A stretch of DNA of 64,000 bases, taken from NCBI RefSeq assembly GCF_026157035.1, contig NZ_JANJZA010000001.1, positions 2,025,001-2,089,000 on the forward strand. Direction: 5' to 3'. Positions 8,593-19,229 of the stretch are shown here, one piece after another. How positions within the stretch are numbered: position 1 is the first letter of the stretch; every line of letters starts with the position of its first letter. Origin of the DNA: Sphingomicrobium nitratireducens (GTDB lineage Bacteria > Pseudomonadota > Alphaproteobacteria > Sphingomonadales > Sphingomonadaceae). A program made the translations under genes and the position numbers. The notes under the pieces were generated by a model, which saw only the letters and a list, made by a program, of their open reading frames with translations, was not told the DNA's origin and made no database searches.

Positions 8593-8859
8593 CTATTCGG
8601 CCGCCCAGCGCGCGGTACGCTCGGTCAGTTCGAGTTCGCGCAGCATCCCGTCGACCGCCGCGGAAAGTTCGGGCAGGAAGCTGATCTGGTGGCGCGCGCC
8701 GCGATAGCTTTCGACCATCAGGATGGCCTCGATCAGGATCGGCACGACCGACGCTTCCGGATCGTCGAGATCGGCAAGACCATGGAGGCGTTCGAGCGCC
8801 TTCCTGCGCGCCTGTTCGGGGTCCGAGAGGGCGGCGGCGCGCCCGATGATCCATGCCAT
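8593..8859 (-). CDS. Small conserved-looking helical protein, unknown function
   Basis: An 88-residue acidic, mostly alpha-helical protein with no signal peptide, opening MAWIIGRAAAL and ending ERTARWAAE. It ends three bases from the convergent DUF4893 gene. The ribosome site AAGGAGT stands five to six bases before the ATG, which supports real translation. I do not recognise the family. High coding quality and the clean ribosome site argue against it being a chance frame. Confidence 0.65.
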   Translation of the reverse strand: MAWIIGRAAALSDPEQARRKALERLHGLADLDDPEASVVPILIEAILMVESYRGARHQISFLPELSAAVDGMLRELELTERTARWAAE

Positions 8860-8950
8860 GCGATACTCCTTGTGCCGACGAACATAGGAGGTTCGCCAAC
8901 ACCCGCCTAACCGGACGGGCGCAAGGCTGGCGCGGCCTGTCGATAAGCCG

Positions 8951-9886
8951 TTAACCGCTGGCGGCGTCGAGCGAAGCGACCTGCTCGTCGGTGAGGTCGA
9001 GCGTCAGCGCTGCGGTCAACTCGCTCAGCTGGGCAAGGCTTGTCGCGCTGGCGATCGGCGCGGTGATCGTGGGGGCACGCATCAGCCAGGCAAGCGCGAT
9101 CGCGGCGAGCGGCGCGCCGGTGTCGGCCGCGATCGCGTCCATCGCCGCGAGCACGTCCTGCCCCCTGCCCTCGAGATAGGCGACATTGCGCAGGCCGCGC
9201 GGGCTCTGGTCGAGATCGTCCTTCGAGCGATATTTGCCGGTGAGGAAGCCGTTGGCGAGGCCGTAATAAGGGAAGACCGAGAGACCCGCCGCCTGCGCCG
9301 CGGCGGCCAATTCGTCCTCGTAGCGCTCGCGCTCGACGAGATTGTACCAGGGCTGGAGCGCCTGCGGCCTGGCGTAACCGCAGCGGTCCGCGACCTCCAT
9401 CGCCTCGGCGATGCGCGGCGCGGTGAAGTTGGACAGGCCGATGGCGCGGATCCTGCCCGCCTTCACCAGCTCGTCGTAGACGCCGAGGCTCTCGTCCAAG
9501 GGCACGCTCTCGTCGTCCTTGTGCATGTAATAGAGGTCGATCGTCTCGATCCCGAGCCGCTCCAGGGATTTGTCGCAGCCTTCGCGGATCGTGTCGGGCT
9601 GGAGCCCGGCCATGAAGCCGACCTTGGTGGCGATGACCATCTCCTCGCGCGCGCCCGACCGGGCGAGCCACTGGCCGATCACCCGCTCGCTCTCGCCGCC
9701 CGAATGGCCGGGTACCCACGCCGAATAGACGTCGGCCGTGTCGATCATCGTCCCGCCTGCCTCGCGAAACGCGTCCATCAACGTGAAACTGGTCGCTTCG
9801 TCGGCGGTCCAGCCGAACACGTTGCCGCCTAGCGCGAGCGGCGCCACTTCGATGCCGCTCGACCCGATTTCGCGCTTCTCGACCAT
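8951..9886 (-). CDS. Aldo/keto reductase
   Basis: A 311-residue (alpha/beta)8 NADPH-dependent oxidoreductase of the AKR superfamily, general-stress YhdN/GSP69-like subgroup. The catalytic tetrad can be placed: Asp and Tyr in DTADVYS (about 49-55), Lys in IATKVGF (about 86) and His in LYYMHKDD (near 120). The cofactor-binding end is recognisable in APIASATSLAQL. Length is normal for the family. It is transcribed away from prsK, and the shared 97-bp gap contains a long inverted repeat, so both may answer to the same regulator. Substrate is unknown. Confidence 0.88.
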   Translation of the reverse strand: MVEKREIGSSGIEVAPLALGGNVFGWTADEATSFTLMDAFREAGGTMIDTADVYSAWVPGHSGGESERVIGQWLARSGAREEMVIATKVGFMAGLQPDTIREGCDKSLERLGIETIDLYYMHKDDESVPLDESLGVYDELVKAGRIRAIGLSNFTAPRIAEAMEVADRCGYARPQALQPWYNLVERERYEDELAAAAQAAGLSVFPYYGLANGFLTGKYRSKDDLDQSPRGLRNVAYLEGRGQDVLAAMDAIAADTGAPLAAIALAWLMRAPTITAPIASATSLAQLSELTAALTLDLTDEQVASLDAASG

Positions 9887-9919
9887 GGGCTCTTCCTTCG
9901 CTGGCGTTCACTCTTCTTT

Positions 9920-9962
9920 TGTAAAGTTTTGCGACAGTGTCACTATGTCGGTGGACTTTACA
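9920..9962. promoter_or_regulatory. Inverted 17-bp repeat TGTAAAGT-N4-CGACA between aldo/keto reductase and prsK
   Basis: TGTAAAGT-TTTG-CGACA at 9920-9936 is repeated on the other strand as TGTAAAGT-CCAC-CGACA at 9962-9946. Thirteen of seventeen positions match and nine bases separate the arms. The gap between the two divergent start codons is only 97 bp, so a protein bound here could control both genes. The arrangement looks like two half-sites for a dimer or a pair of sites; the binding protein is unknown. Confidence 0.6.
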
Positions 9963-9983
9963 CCCCGTGTCGGGGCCTGACGC

Positions 9984-12068
9984 GTGGACGCGCTGATCGG
10001 CTTCTGGACCCATGCGCTCGCCGCGCTGTCGTTCGGCGCGCTCGTCGCGTGGCAGCTGCACGCGGGGCTGCGCATGCCCGGGCAGCGGCTGCTGCTTGCC
10101 GCGCTGGGACTGACCGCGCTGTGGGCGTGGTGCGCCGCGGTGCGCCCCGAAAGCCTGCTCGCAGCGGGCTCGGAGACCGGGCGCAACCTCATCTGGATCG
10201 CGATGCTCCACAGCCTCGCGATGAGCAATGACGAGCGCGAACGCCAGAAGGGCATCCGGCTTGTCTATGGCGCGGTCGCGGGCGTGCTGGGGCTGCAGAT
10301 GGTCGCCGACGCGCTGCCTTACCTGATGCCGCCCGACCCGACCGCCGAGGCCGCGATCGCGACCACCGCGGCGCTGCTGCGCATCACGGCGGCGGCAGGC
10401 GGGCTGGTCCTCGTCCATAACATCTACGGACAGGCCGCCCCCGCCAGCCGCCCCGCGATCGGCTATGCGATGGTCGCGTTGGCGATGCTGTGGATCTACG
10501 ACCTCAACCTCTACACGGTCGCCTATCTCAGCCCGGCCTGGGCCGAGGGGCTCGGCGACTGGCGCGGGCTTGCGGTGGCGGCCACCGCCCCCTTCTTCGC
10601 GATGGGCGCGCGGCGCACCGATGCATGGCGCATCCGCCTGTCGCGCGCGGCCACCTTCCAGTCGCTCTCCTTGCTCGGCATCTGCGGCTATCTTGCCGTC
10701 ATGGCGGTGCTCGCCACCGTGCTGCGCGGCGCGGGCGGCGACTGGGCGACGGGGCTGGCGGTGGCGCTCCTGTCGGCGCTGACCGTCGCGGCGATGGTGA
10801 TCCTCCCCTCGGCGCGCGCGCGCAGCTGGGCCAAGGTCAAGATCGCCAAGCATTTCTTCGAGCATCGCTACGACTATCGCGCCGAGTGGCTGCGCTTCAC
10901 CGCGACGCTCGGCAGCGGCGACGGCGAGCGGCCGGGCGGGCTCAGCCTCGGCCAGCGCACCGTCAAGGCGTTCGCCGACATCCTCGATGCACCAGGCGGC
11001 GTGCTGATCGCGCGCGACGAGGACGGGCAACTGGTCGAGGCGGCCGAATGGAACTGGCCGGGCGAGCCGCTGCCCGTGACCGGCGACAGCGACGAGAACG
11101 CCTTCTGGGCCGCGATCGCCAGCGAGGGCCGCATCGTCGAATTGGACGGCGTGCGCCACGGCTGGAGCCAGCCGCAGGACCTCAAGCTCCCCTTCCCGGG
11201 CTGGATGCTGGCCGAAGAGACCGCGTGGATCGGCGTGCCGCTGATGCACCACAACAGGCTGACCGCGATCATCCTGCTGGCCGCGCCCGACTATCGTCGC
11301 CCGCTCGACTGGGAGGATTTCGACCTGCTGCGCACCGCGGGTCGCCAGGCCGCCTCGAACATCGCCGAAGCGCTGACGCAGGAAGTGCTGTCCAAGGCGC
11401 GTCGTTTCGAGGAGTTCAACCGCCGTTTCGCCTTCATCCTCCACGACATCAAGAATCTCGTCAGCCAGCTGTCGCTGCTCGCGCGCAATGCCGAGCGCCA
11501 CGCCGACAATGCCGAGTTCCGCGCCGACATGGTCGCGACGCTCAAGAGCTCGGTGGGCAAGATGAACGACCTGCTTGCCCGCCTGTCGCCGCAGAGCGCG
11601 GCGCGCGAGGGTCGCTGCGAGCCGACGCCATTGAAGGACGTGCTCGCCTTCGCGATCGCCGCCAAGAGGCGCGGACACGAAGTGCAGCTCTTGGGCGATA
11701 CCAGCATCGTCGCGATGGCCGACCCGCACGGGCTCGAGACCGCGGTCGGCCACCTCGTCCAGAACGCGATCGATGCCAGCCCCGAGGACGTCCCCGTCAC
11801 CGTGCGGGTCGAACACGACCTTCGCGAAGTGCGCATCCTCGTCATCGACAAGGGGCGCGGAATGGACGGCGATTTCGTCCGCGCCAGCCTGTTCGAACCC
11901 TTCTCCTCGACCAAGGAGGGCGGGTTCGGAATCGGCGCCTACGAGGCGCGCTCGCTGGTCACCGCCATGGGCGGGCGCCTGTCGGTCGAGAGCCGCCTCA
12001 ACCACGGTAGCCAGTTCACCATCCACCTTCCCGCCGCCACCGCGGCCAAAGAACGGAAAAGCGCATGA
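9984..12068 (+). CDS. prsK: PrsK, XrtA/PEP-CTERM system membrane histidine kinase
   Basis: A 694-residue kinase with a GTG start. About nine hydrophobic helices fill residues 1-280, followed by a GAF-like domain (about 310-450) and a His-kinase core. The core shows the family-specific HDIKNLVSQLSLL phosphoacceptor helix (about residue 492) and ATPase boxes NAIDAS, DKGRGMD and GFGIG. The ARSWAKVKIAKHFFEHRYDYR stretch between membrane and GAF parts is typical of PrsK. In organisms with exosortase XrtA, PrsK partners PrsR to control exopolysaccharide and PEP-CTERM genes. The next gene overlaps by ATGA, so the pair is translationally coupled. No exosortase or eps genes lie in this window. Confidence 0.9.
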   Translation: MDALIGFWTHALAALSFGALVAWQLHAGLRMPGQRLLLAALGLTALWAWCAAVRPESLLAAGSETGRNLIWIAMLHSLAMSNDERERQKGIRLVYGAVAGVLGLQMVADALPYLMPPDPTAEAAIATTAALLRITAAAGGLVLVHNIYGQAAPASRPAIGYAMVALAMLWIYDLNLYTVAYLSPAWAEGLGDWRGLAVAATAPFFAMGARRTDAWRIRLSRAATFQSLSLLGICGYLAVMAVLATVLRGAGGDWATGLAVALLSALTVAAMVILPSARARSWAKVKIAKHFFEHRYDYRAEWLRFTATLGSGDGERPGGLSLGQRTVKAFADILDAPGGVLIARDEDGQLVEAAEWNWPGEPLPVTGDSDENAFWAAIASEGRIVELDGVRHGWSQPQDLKLPFPGWMLAEETAWIGVPLMHHNRLTAIILLAAPDYRRPLDWEDFDLLRTAGRQAASNIAEALTQEVLSKARRFEEFNRRFAFILHDIKNLVSQLSLLARNAERHADNAEFRADMVATLKSSVGKMNDLLARLSPQSAAREGRCEPTPLKDVLAFAIAAKRRGHEVQLLGDTSIVAMADPHGLETAVGHLVQNAIDASPEDVPVTVRVEHDLREVRILVIDKGRGMDGDFVRASLFEPFSSTKEGGFGIGAYEARSLVTAMGGRLSVESRLNHGSQFTIHLPAATAAKERKSA

Positions 12069-13435
12069 GCAAGTCCGACCTACCCACCCTGCTGATCGTC
12101 GAGGATGACGAGGGGCTGCAGCGCCAGCTCAAATGGGCCTACGAGGGCTACGAGGTGGTCATCGCGGGAACGCGCGCCGAGGCGATCGACCTCGTGCGGT
12201 TGCACGAGCCGGCAGTCGTGACGCTCGATCTCGGCCTGCCGCCCGATCCCGACGGCACCACCGAAGGCTTCGCCACGCTGCGCGACATCCTCGCCATCAA
12301 GCCCGACACCAAGGTGATCGTCGCCTCGGGCCACGGCGCACGCGAGAGCGCGTTGAAGGCGATCGCGCTGGGTGCCTACGATTTCTACAGGAAGCCGGTC
12401 GACATCGACGAGCTCGGCCTGATCGTCGGTCGCGCCTTCCACCTCCACGAGATCGAGAACGAGAACCGCCGCCTCGAATCCGAGGCCGGCGAGAGCCAGA
12501 CCGTGCTCGGCTCGATCGTCTCGGCAAGCCCGGAAATGATGAAGGTCGCGCACACGATCGAACGCGTCGCCAGCGCCGACGTCTCGGTCATGCTGCTGGG
12601 CGCGTCGGGCACCGGCAAGGAGCTGCTCGCCCGCGCGGTCCACGACAAAAGCGCGCGCGCCAAGGGCAATTTCGTCGCGATCAACTGCGCCGCGATCCCC
12701 GAAAACCTCCTGGAAGCCGAACTGTTCGGATACGAGCGCGGGGCGTTCACCGGCGCGGTCAAGACGACCGAGGGCAAGATCGAGCAGGCGCAGGGCGGCA
12801 CGCTGTTCCTCGACGAGGTCGGCGACATTCCCCTACCCCTCCAGGTCAAGCTGCTGCGCTTCCTCCAGGAGCGCGTGATCGAGCGGATCGGCGGCAGGAA
12901 GCCGATCGAAGTCGACACGCGCATCGTCTGCGCCACCCACCAGGACCTCGACGCGATGACCGCGGGCGGCACCTTCCGCGAGGACCTCTATTACCGTCTC
13001 GCCGAGATCGTCGTGCCGATCCCGCCTCTGTCCGCGCGCACCGGCGATGCGGTGCTGCTGGCGCGCTATTTCGTCGGCAAATACGGCAAGGAACTGGGCC
13101 GCAACCTTTCCGGCCTCGCCCCCGACGCGGTCGAGGCGATCGACGATTATGGCTGGCCCGGCAACGTGCGCGAGCTCGAGAACCGGGTGAAGCGCGCGGT
13201 GATCATGGCCGACGGCAAGCATGTCAGCGCGGGCGACCTCGACCTCCAGGGCGCTAGCGACGGCGAGGGCGCGCTGCCGATCAACCTGCGCGCGGCGCGC
13301 GAAATCGCCGATCGCAAGGTCATCCAGCAGGCGCTGACCCGCACCGAGAACAATATTTCGGGCGCGGCTAAGCTCCTGGGGATCAGCCGTCCGACGCTCT
13401 ACGACCTGATGAAGCAGTACAAGCTGAGCGCCTGA
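12065..13435 (+). CDS. prsR: PrsR, sigma-54-dependent response regulator of the PEP-CTERM system
   Basis: A 456-residue NtrC-type activator. The receiver domain (1-125) has phosphoacceptor Asp in TLDLGLPP. An AAA+ domain follows with Walker A GASGTGKE, the sigma-54-contacting GAFTGA loop, Walker B TLFLDEVGD and the R-finger region. A Fis-type helix-turn-helix forms the C-terminus (NNISGAAKLLGISRPTLYDLM). All motifs are intact, so it should activate sigma-54 promoters when phosphorylated by PrsK, whose stop codon it overlaps. I found no -24/-12 element in front of the exoprotein gene that follows, so its targets are probably elsewhere. Confidence 0.92.
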   Translation: MSKSDLPTLLIVEDDEGLQRQLKWAYEGYEVVIAGTRAEAIDLVRLHEPAVVTLDLGLPPDPDGTTEGFATLRDILAIKPDTKVIVASGHGARESALKAIALGAYDFYRKPVDIDELGLIVGRAFHLHEIENENRRLESEAGESQTVLGSIVSASPEMMKVAHTIERVASADVSVMLLGASGTGKELLARAVHDKSARAKGNFVAINCAAIPENLLEAELFGYERGAFTGAVKTTEGKIEQAQGGTLFLDEVGDIPLPLQVKLLRFLQERVIERIGGRKPIEVDTRIVCATHQDLDAMTAGGTFREDLYYRLAEIVVPIPPLSARTGDAVLLARYFVGKYGKELGRNLSGLAPDAVEAIDDYGWPGNVRELENRVKRAVIMADGKHVSAGDLDLQGASDGEGALPINLRAAREIADRKVIQQALTRTENNISGAAKLLGISRPTLYDLMKQYKLSA

Positions 13436-13640
13436 GTTTAACTTCGCTTCACACTGTCGATTAACCACCCCATTGAAATCATTGCGATTTCGAGGGATGC
13501 TCCGCGTGCCGACCGTTGTCGGCGCGAGTCGCGTTGCATGATCAGGGGACAATTCACGAGCAAATAGGAGAGCATACCGACGCGACCCGGGCGACGGCCA
13601 CCCCACCTTCACGGCCGTCCGGTGCCTGGAGGAGAGTAAC
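13436..13640 (+). other. 205-base leader/intergenic region with two hairpins
   Basis: After prsR there are two inverted repeats: GCCGAC-cgtt-GTCGGC (13508-13523) and GACGGCC...GGCCGTC (13593-13599 with 13613-13619). The second ends about 12 bases before the GGAGGAGAG ribosome site. Neither has a T run. The AT-richer stretch 13436-13500 is the likely promoter area for the exoprotein. No sigma-54 element with correct spacing was found. Confidence 0.45.
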
Positions 13641-16162
<2,522 letters not shown>

Positions 16163-16166
<4 letters not shown>

Positions 16167-17944
16167 GCCAGCCCTTCCGCCTTTTCGGCGACTTCGAGCC
16201 AGCGTTCCTCGGCGGAGGCCTTGTCGGCGCGGAGTGTTTCGAGCGACGCGGTAAGCGCGGCGAAGCGGTCGGGGTCGCGCGTGAAGAGGTCGGGGTCGGC
16301 CATCGCGGTTTCGGTCTTGGCGATCTCGGCCTCGATCCGCTCGATTTCCGCGGGGAGACGGTCGAAATCGCGCTGGTCCTTGTAGCTGAGCTTGGTCGGC
16401 GCGCTTGAAGGCGCGGCCTTCTTCGGGGTGTCGGGCTTGGCCTTCTTCGCCTCGCTGCGCCCGTCCTTGCGGCGCTTGGCCCAGTCCTCGTAACCGCCCG
16501 CGACGATGTCGACCTTGCCCGACCCGTCGAGGCCGAGCGTGAGCGTCACGGTACGGTCGAGGAAGTCGCGGTCGTGGCTGACAAGCAGCACGGTGCCCTC
16601 GTAGTCGGAGATGACTTCCTGGAGGAGGTCGAGCGTCTCCATGTCGAGATCGTTGGTCGGCTCGTCGAGGACGAGGAGGTTGCTCTCGCGCGCGAATTCG
16701 CGGGCCAGCAACAGGCGGTGGCGCTCGCCGCCCGACAGCGTCCCAATAAGCGCTTCCGACAGGCCCGGATCGAACAGGAATTCCTTGAGATAGCCCTTGA
16801 TGTGTTTCTTGACGCCGCGCACCTCGATCCAGTCGCCGCCCTCGGCGAGGATGTCGCGCACGCGCTTCTTGGGGTCGAGCAGCTTGCGCTGCTGGTCGAC
16901 GACGATTCCCGACAGGGTCTTGGCGCGCGCGACCTTGCCCTCGTCGGGGTCGATCTCGCCGGTCAGCAGGCGCAGGAGCGTGGTCTTGCCCGCGCCGTTG
17001 GCGCCGACGATGCCGATCCGGTCCCCGCGCTGGATGCGCAGCGTGAAGTCGCCGATCACCGTGCGATCGCCGTAGCGCTTGGTGACCCGCTCGGCGTCGA
17101 TCACGGTCTTGGTCTTGACGTCGTCCTTGGCGAGCCCGAGCGAGGCCTTGCCCTGCATGCCGATCATCGCGGCGCGCTGCTCGCGCAGTTCGAACAATTT
17201 GCGCAGGCGGCCCTGGTTGCGCTTGCGCCGCGCGGTCACCCCCTTGTGGAGCCACTCGGTCTCCTGGCGCAGCTTCTCGTCGAGCTTCTCCATCTGGCGG
17301 CGGTCCTCCTCGAGGACATCCTCCATCCATTTCTCGAACCCGCCATAGCCGACCTCGGCACGGCGCAGCGATCCGCGGTCGAGCCACAGGCAGGAGCGGG
17401 TCAGGCGGGTGAGGAAGGTGCGGTCGTGGCTGATGACGATGAAAGCACCGGAATAGCGGTTGAGCCACGCCTCGAGCCAGTCGATCGCAGCAAGATCGAG
17501 ATGGTTGGTGGGCTCGTCGAGGAGCAGGAGGTCGGGTTCGAGCGCAAGGGCCCGCGCGATCGCGGCGCGGCGCCGCTCGCCCCCGCTCGCCGTCTTCGCT
17601 GGGGTCGTGAGGTCGATTCCGAGCTGGTCGGCGATCGCTTCAGCGGCATGGCGCGGCGGCGCGTCCTTGCCGGCCACGACCCAGTCGGCGAGCGTCTCGT
17701 GGCCGCTCATGTCGGGATCCTGTTCGAGCAGCACCACCTGCTTGCCTGGCACCGAGGTGCGGCTGCCGCGGTCGAGTTCCACCTCGCCCATCAGCATGCG
17801 GAACAGCGTTGTCTTGCCCGCCCCGTTGCGGCCGATCAGCGCAAGCCGGTCGCGCGGGCCAACGTGCAGCGTCAGGTCCTCGAACAGCCAGCCGTCGCCA
17901 TGGTGGAGCGCGACATCCTCGAGCGAAAGAATAGGGGGTGCCAT
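16163..17944 (-). CDS. uup: ABC-F ATPase Uup
   Basis: A 593-residue soluble protein with two complete ABC cassettes. The first has Walker A GRNGAGKT and signature SGGERRR with DEPTNHLD; the second has GANGAGKT, LSGGERHRLLLA and DEPTNDLD. The interdomain linker is basic and helical, and the C-terminal 85 residues form the coiled coil with conserved LSYKDQRDFDRLP opening that marks the Uup subgroup. No membrane domain exists; ABC-F proteins act on the ribosome or, for Uup, on branched DNA and excision of transposons. Start is ATG 17944. Its TAA shares bases with the stop of the convergent exoprotein gene, leaving no room for a terminator. Confidence 0.93.
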
Positions 17945-18032
17945 GCGCGGCCCACTAGCCTAGCATGGCGCGCTCGTCACGGGGCAAAACCGGTGGAACG
18001 GCAAGTGAAGATGAATGGGGGACAACGTCATC

Positions 18033-18049
18033 ATTCACACCTTATTCAA
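18033..18049 (+). promoter_or_regulatory. Direct repeat ATTCAC-N5-ATTCAA upstream of the PepSY-like gene
   Basis: Two 6-bp half-sites starting at 18033 and 18044, 11 bp apart, lie 41 bases before the start codon. One-turn direct repeats with five-base spacers are the usual layout for OmpR/PhoP-family regulators, and such a regulator is encoded just downstream. Assignment is inference from layout only. Confidence 0.4.
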
Positions 18050-18089
18050 TGGCCCGGCCGTAGACCGTCTTTCATTGGAGAGTATGCCG

Positions 18090-18398
18090 ATGCGTAAGAC
18101 GATCATCCTGGCCGCGCTGGGCGGCCTGACCCTTTTGGCGAGCCCGGCGGGAGCGACTGCGTCCGCCGACGACGGCCAGCGCGACCAGGATCGCGCCTAC
18201 GACGCGACCCAGTCGGGCCAGTCGATGCCGTTGCCGATGATCGAGCGCCGTGTCGTGCCGCGCATGGGCGGATCGCAATATCTCGGCCCCGAGTTTCGCG
18301 GCAACGTCTACCGCCTCAAGTTCCTCAAGGGCGGGCGCGTGATCTGGGTCGACGTCAACGCCAAGACCGGCCGCATCGTCGGGCGCTCCGGGCGCTAG
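18090..18398 (+). CDS. Small periplasmic PepSY-like protein
   Basis: A 102-residue protein starting at the second of two close ATG codons: 18090 lies about nine bases after GGAG, while 18084 is too close. It has a clear signal peptide (MRKTIILAALGGLTLLA, cleavage after AGA near residue 22). The C-terminal 40 residues (YRLKFLKGGRVIWVDVNAKTG) have the strand pattern of a PepSY fold. Small PepSY proteins are often encoded beside two-component systems, as here, and are thought to modulate sensors or proteases. A terminator separates it from the response regulator, so the two have distinct main transcripts. Confidence 0.75.
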   Translation: MRKTIILAALGGLTLLASPAGATASADDGQRDQDRAYDATQSGQSMPLPMIERRVVPRMGGSQYLGPEFRGNVYRLKFLKGGRVIWVDVNAKTGRIVGRSGR

Positions 18399-18422
18399 TC
18401 CGACCACACCCGCAACCTCGAG

Positions 18423-18446
18423 GGGCTCGCTTCGGCGGGCCCTTTT
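18423..18446 (+). terminator. Rho-independent terminator after the PepSY-like gene
   Basis: GGGCTCGC (18423-18430) pairs with GCGGGCCC (18435-18442), with one G-U pair, around a TTCG tetraloop, and TTTT follows. Confidence 0.88.
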
Positions 18447-18481
18447 CGTTACGTCGCCGCATCTTGTGGCGTGGCATCAAG

Positions 18482-18513
18482 CAACCGTTCATGCCATGGG
18501 TTGTTCATCAACC
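18482..18513 (+). promoter_or_regulatory. Nested repeats upstream of the response regulator gene
   Basis: CAACC-GTTCAT at 18482 and GGTTG-TTCAT-CAACC at 18499-18513 combine a 16-bp-spaced GTTCAT direct repeat with an inverted GGTTG/CAACC pair. The element ends 32 bases before the start codon and may be an operator for autoregulation. Only the repeat structure is directly visible. Confidence 0.35.
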
Positions 18514-18545
18514 GGGAACGAAACGAAAAAGGGAGCCAGCCGCTT

Positions 18546-19229
18546 ATGCGCGTGCTCATTGTGGAAGACGAACCGAGCCTCGGCCAGCAGCTTCGCTCGA
18601 CGCTGGAGAATGTCGGCTATGCGGTGGATCTCGCCACCGACGGCGAGGACGGCCACTTCCTCGGCGCCAACGAGACCTATGACGCGATCGTCCTCGACCT
18701 CGGCCTGCCCGAAATCGACGGGCTGACCGTGCTCGACCGCTGGCGTAAGGACGGCAAGAAGACGCCGGTGCTCGTGCTGACCGCGCGCGACAGCTGGTCG
18801 GACAAGGTCGCGGGCCTCGACGCGGGCGCCGACGACTATCTCGCCAAGCCGTTTCAGACCGAGGAACTGATCGCCCGGCTGCGCGCGCTCATCCGCCGCG
18901 CCTCGGGCAATGCGTCGAGCGAACTCAAGGCCGGCGACATCCGCCTCGACACCCGTTCGGGCAAGGTCACGCGGGCGGGCGAGCCGGTCAAGCTGACCGC
19001 ACAGGAGTACAAGCTCCTCTCGTACCTGATGCACCACAAGGGCAAGGTGGTCAGCCGCACCGAACTGATCGAACATATCTACGATCAGGACTTCGACCGC
19101 GATTCGAACACGATCGAAGTGTTCGTCACGCGCATCCGCAAGAAACTGGGCGCCGACACGATCACCACCATTCGCGGCCTCGGCTACAGCCTCGAGGATC
19201 CCGAGGACCGGACGCCGCAGGACGCATGA
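18546..19229 (+). CDS. OmpR/PhoP-family response regulator
   Basis: A 227-residue two-domain regulator. I start it at ATG 18546, where the receiver domain opens MRVLIVEDE; an upstream in-frame codon would add 25 unrelated residues. The phosphoacceptor is Asp51 in VLDLGLPEIDG, with the conserved Lys in LAKPF. The C-terminal winged helix (about 130-220) ends with the TTIRGLGYSLE segment typical of the PhoP subgroup. Its stop overlaps the sensor kinase start by ATGA, so the pair is coupled. The signal is not known; PhoP-like systems often sense divalent cations or envelope damage. Confidence 0.92.
   Translation: MRVLIVEDEPSLGQQLRSTLENVGYAVDLATDGEDGHFLGANETYDAIVLDLGLPEIDGLTVLDRWRKDGKKTPVLVLTARDSWSDKVAGLDAGADDYLAKPFQTEELIARLRALIRRASGNASSELKAGDIRLDTRSGKVTRAGEPVKLTAQEYKLLSYLMHHKGKVVSRTELIEHIYDQDFDRDSNTIEVFVTRIRKKLGADTITTIRGLGYSLEDPEDRTPQDA

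Noticed and set aside
8907-12026. A 1039-codon open frame on the minus strand across prsK and the aldo/keto reductase
   Set aside because: Composition is Arg/Ala/Gly/Asp-rich as expected for an antisense frame in GC-rich DNA. It lies opposite the well-supported PrsK protein and contains no domain of its own.
13436-13640. A PrsR-dependent sigma-54 promoter in front of the RTX exoprotein
   Set aside because: A GGC and a TTGC occur near 13521-13538, but the spacing between GG and GC is 13 rather than 10 bases.
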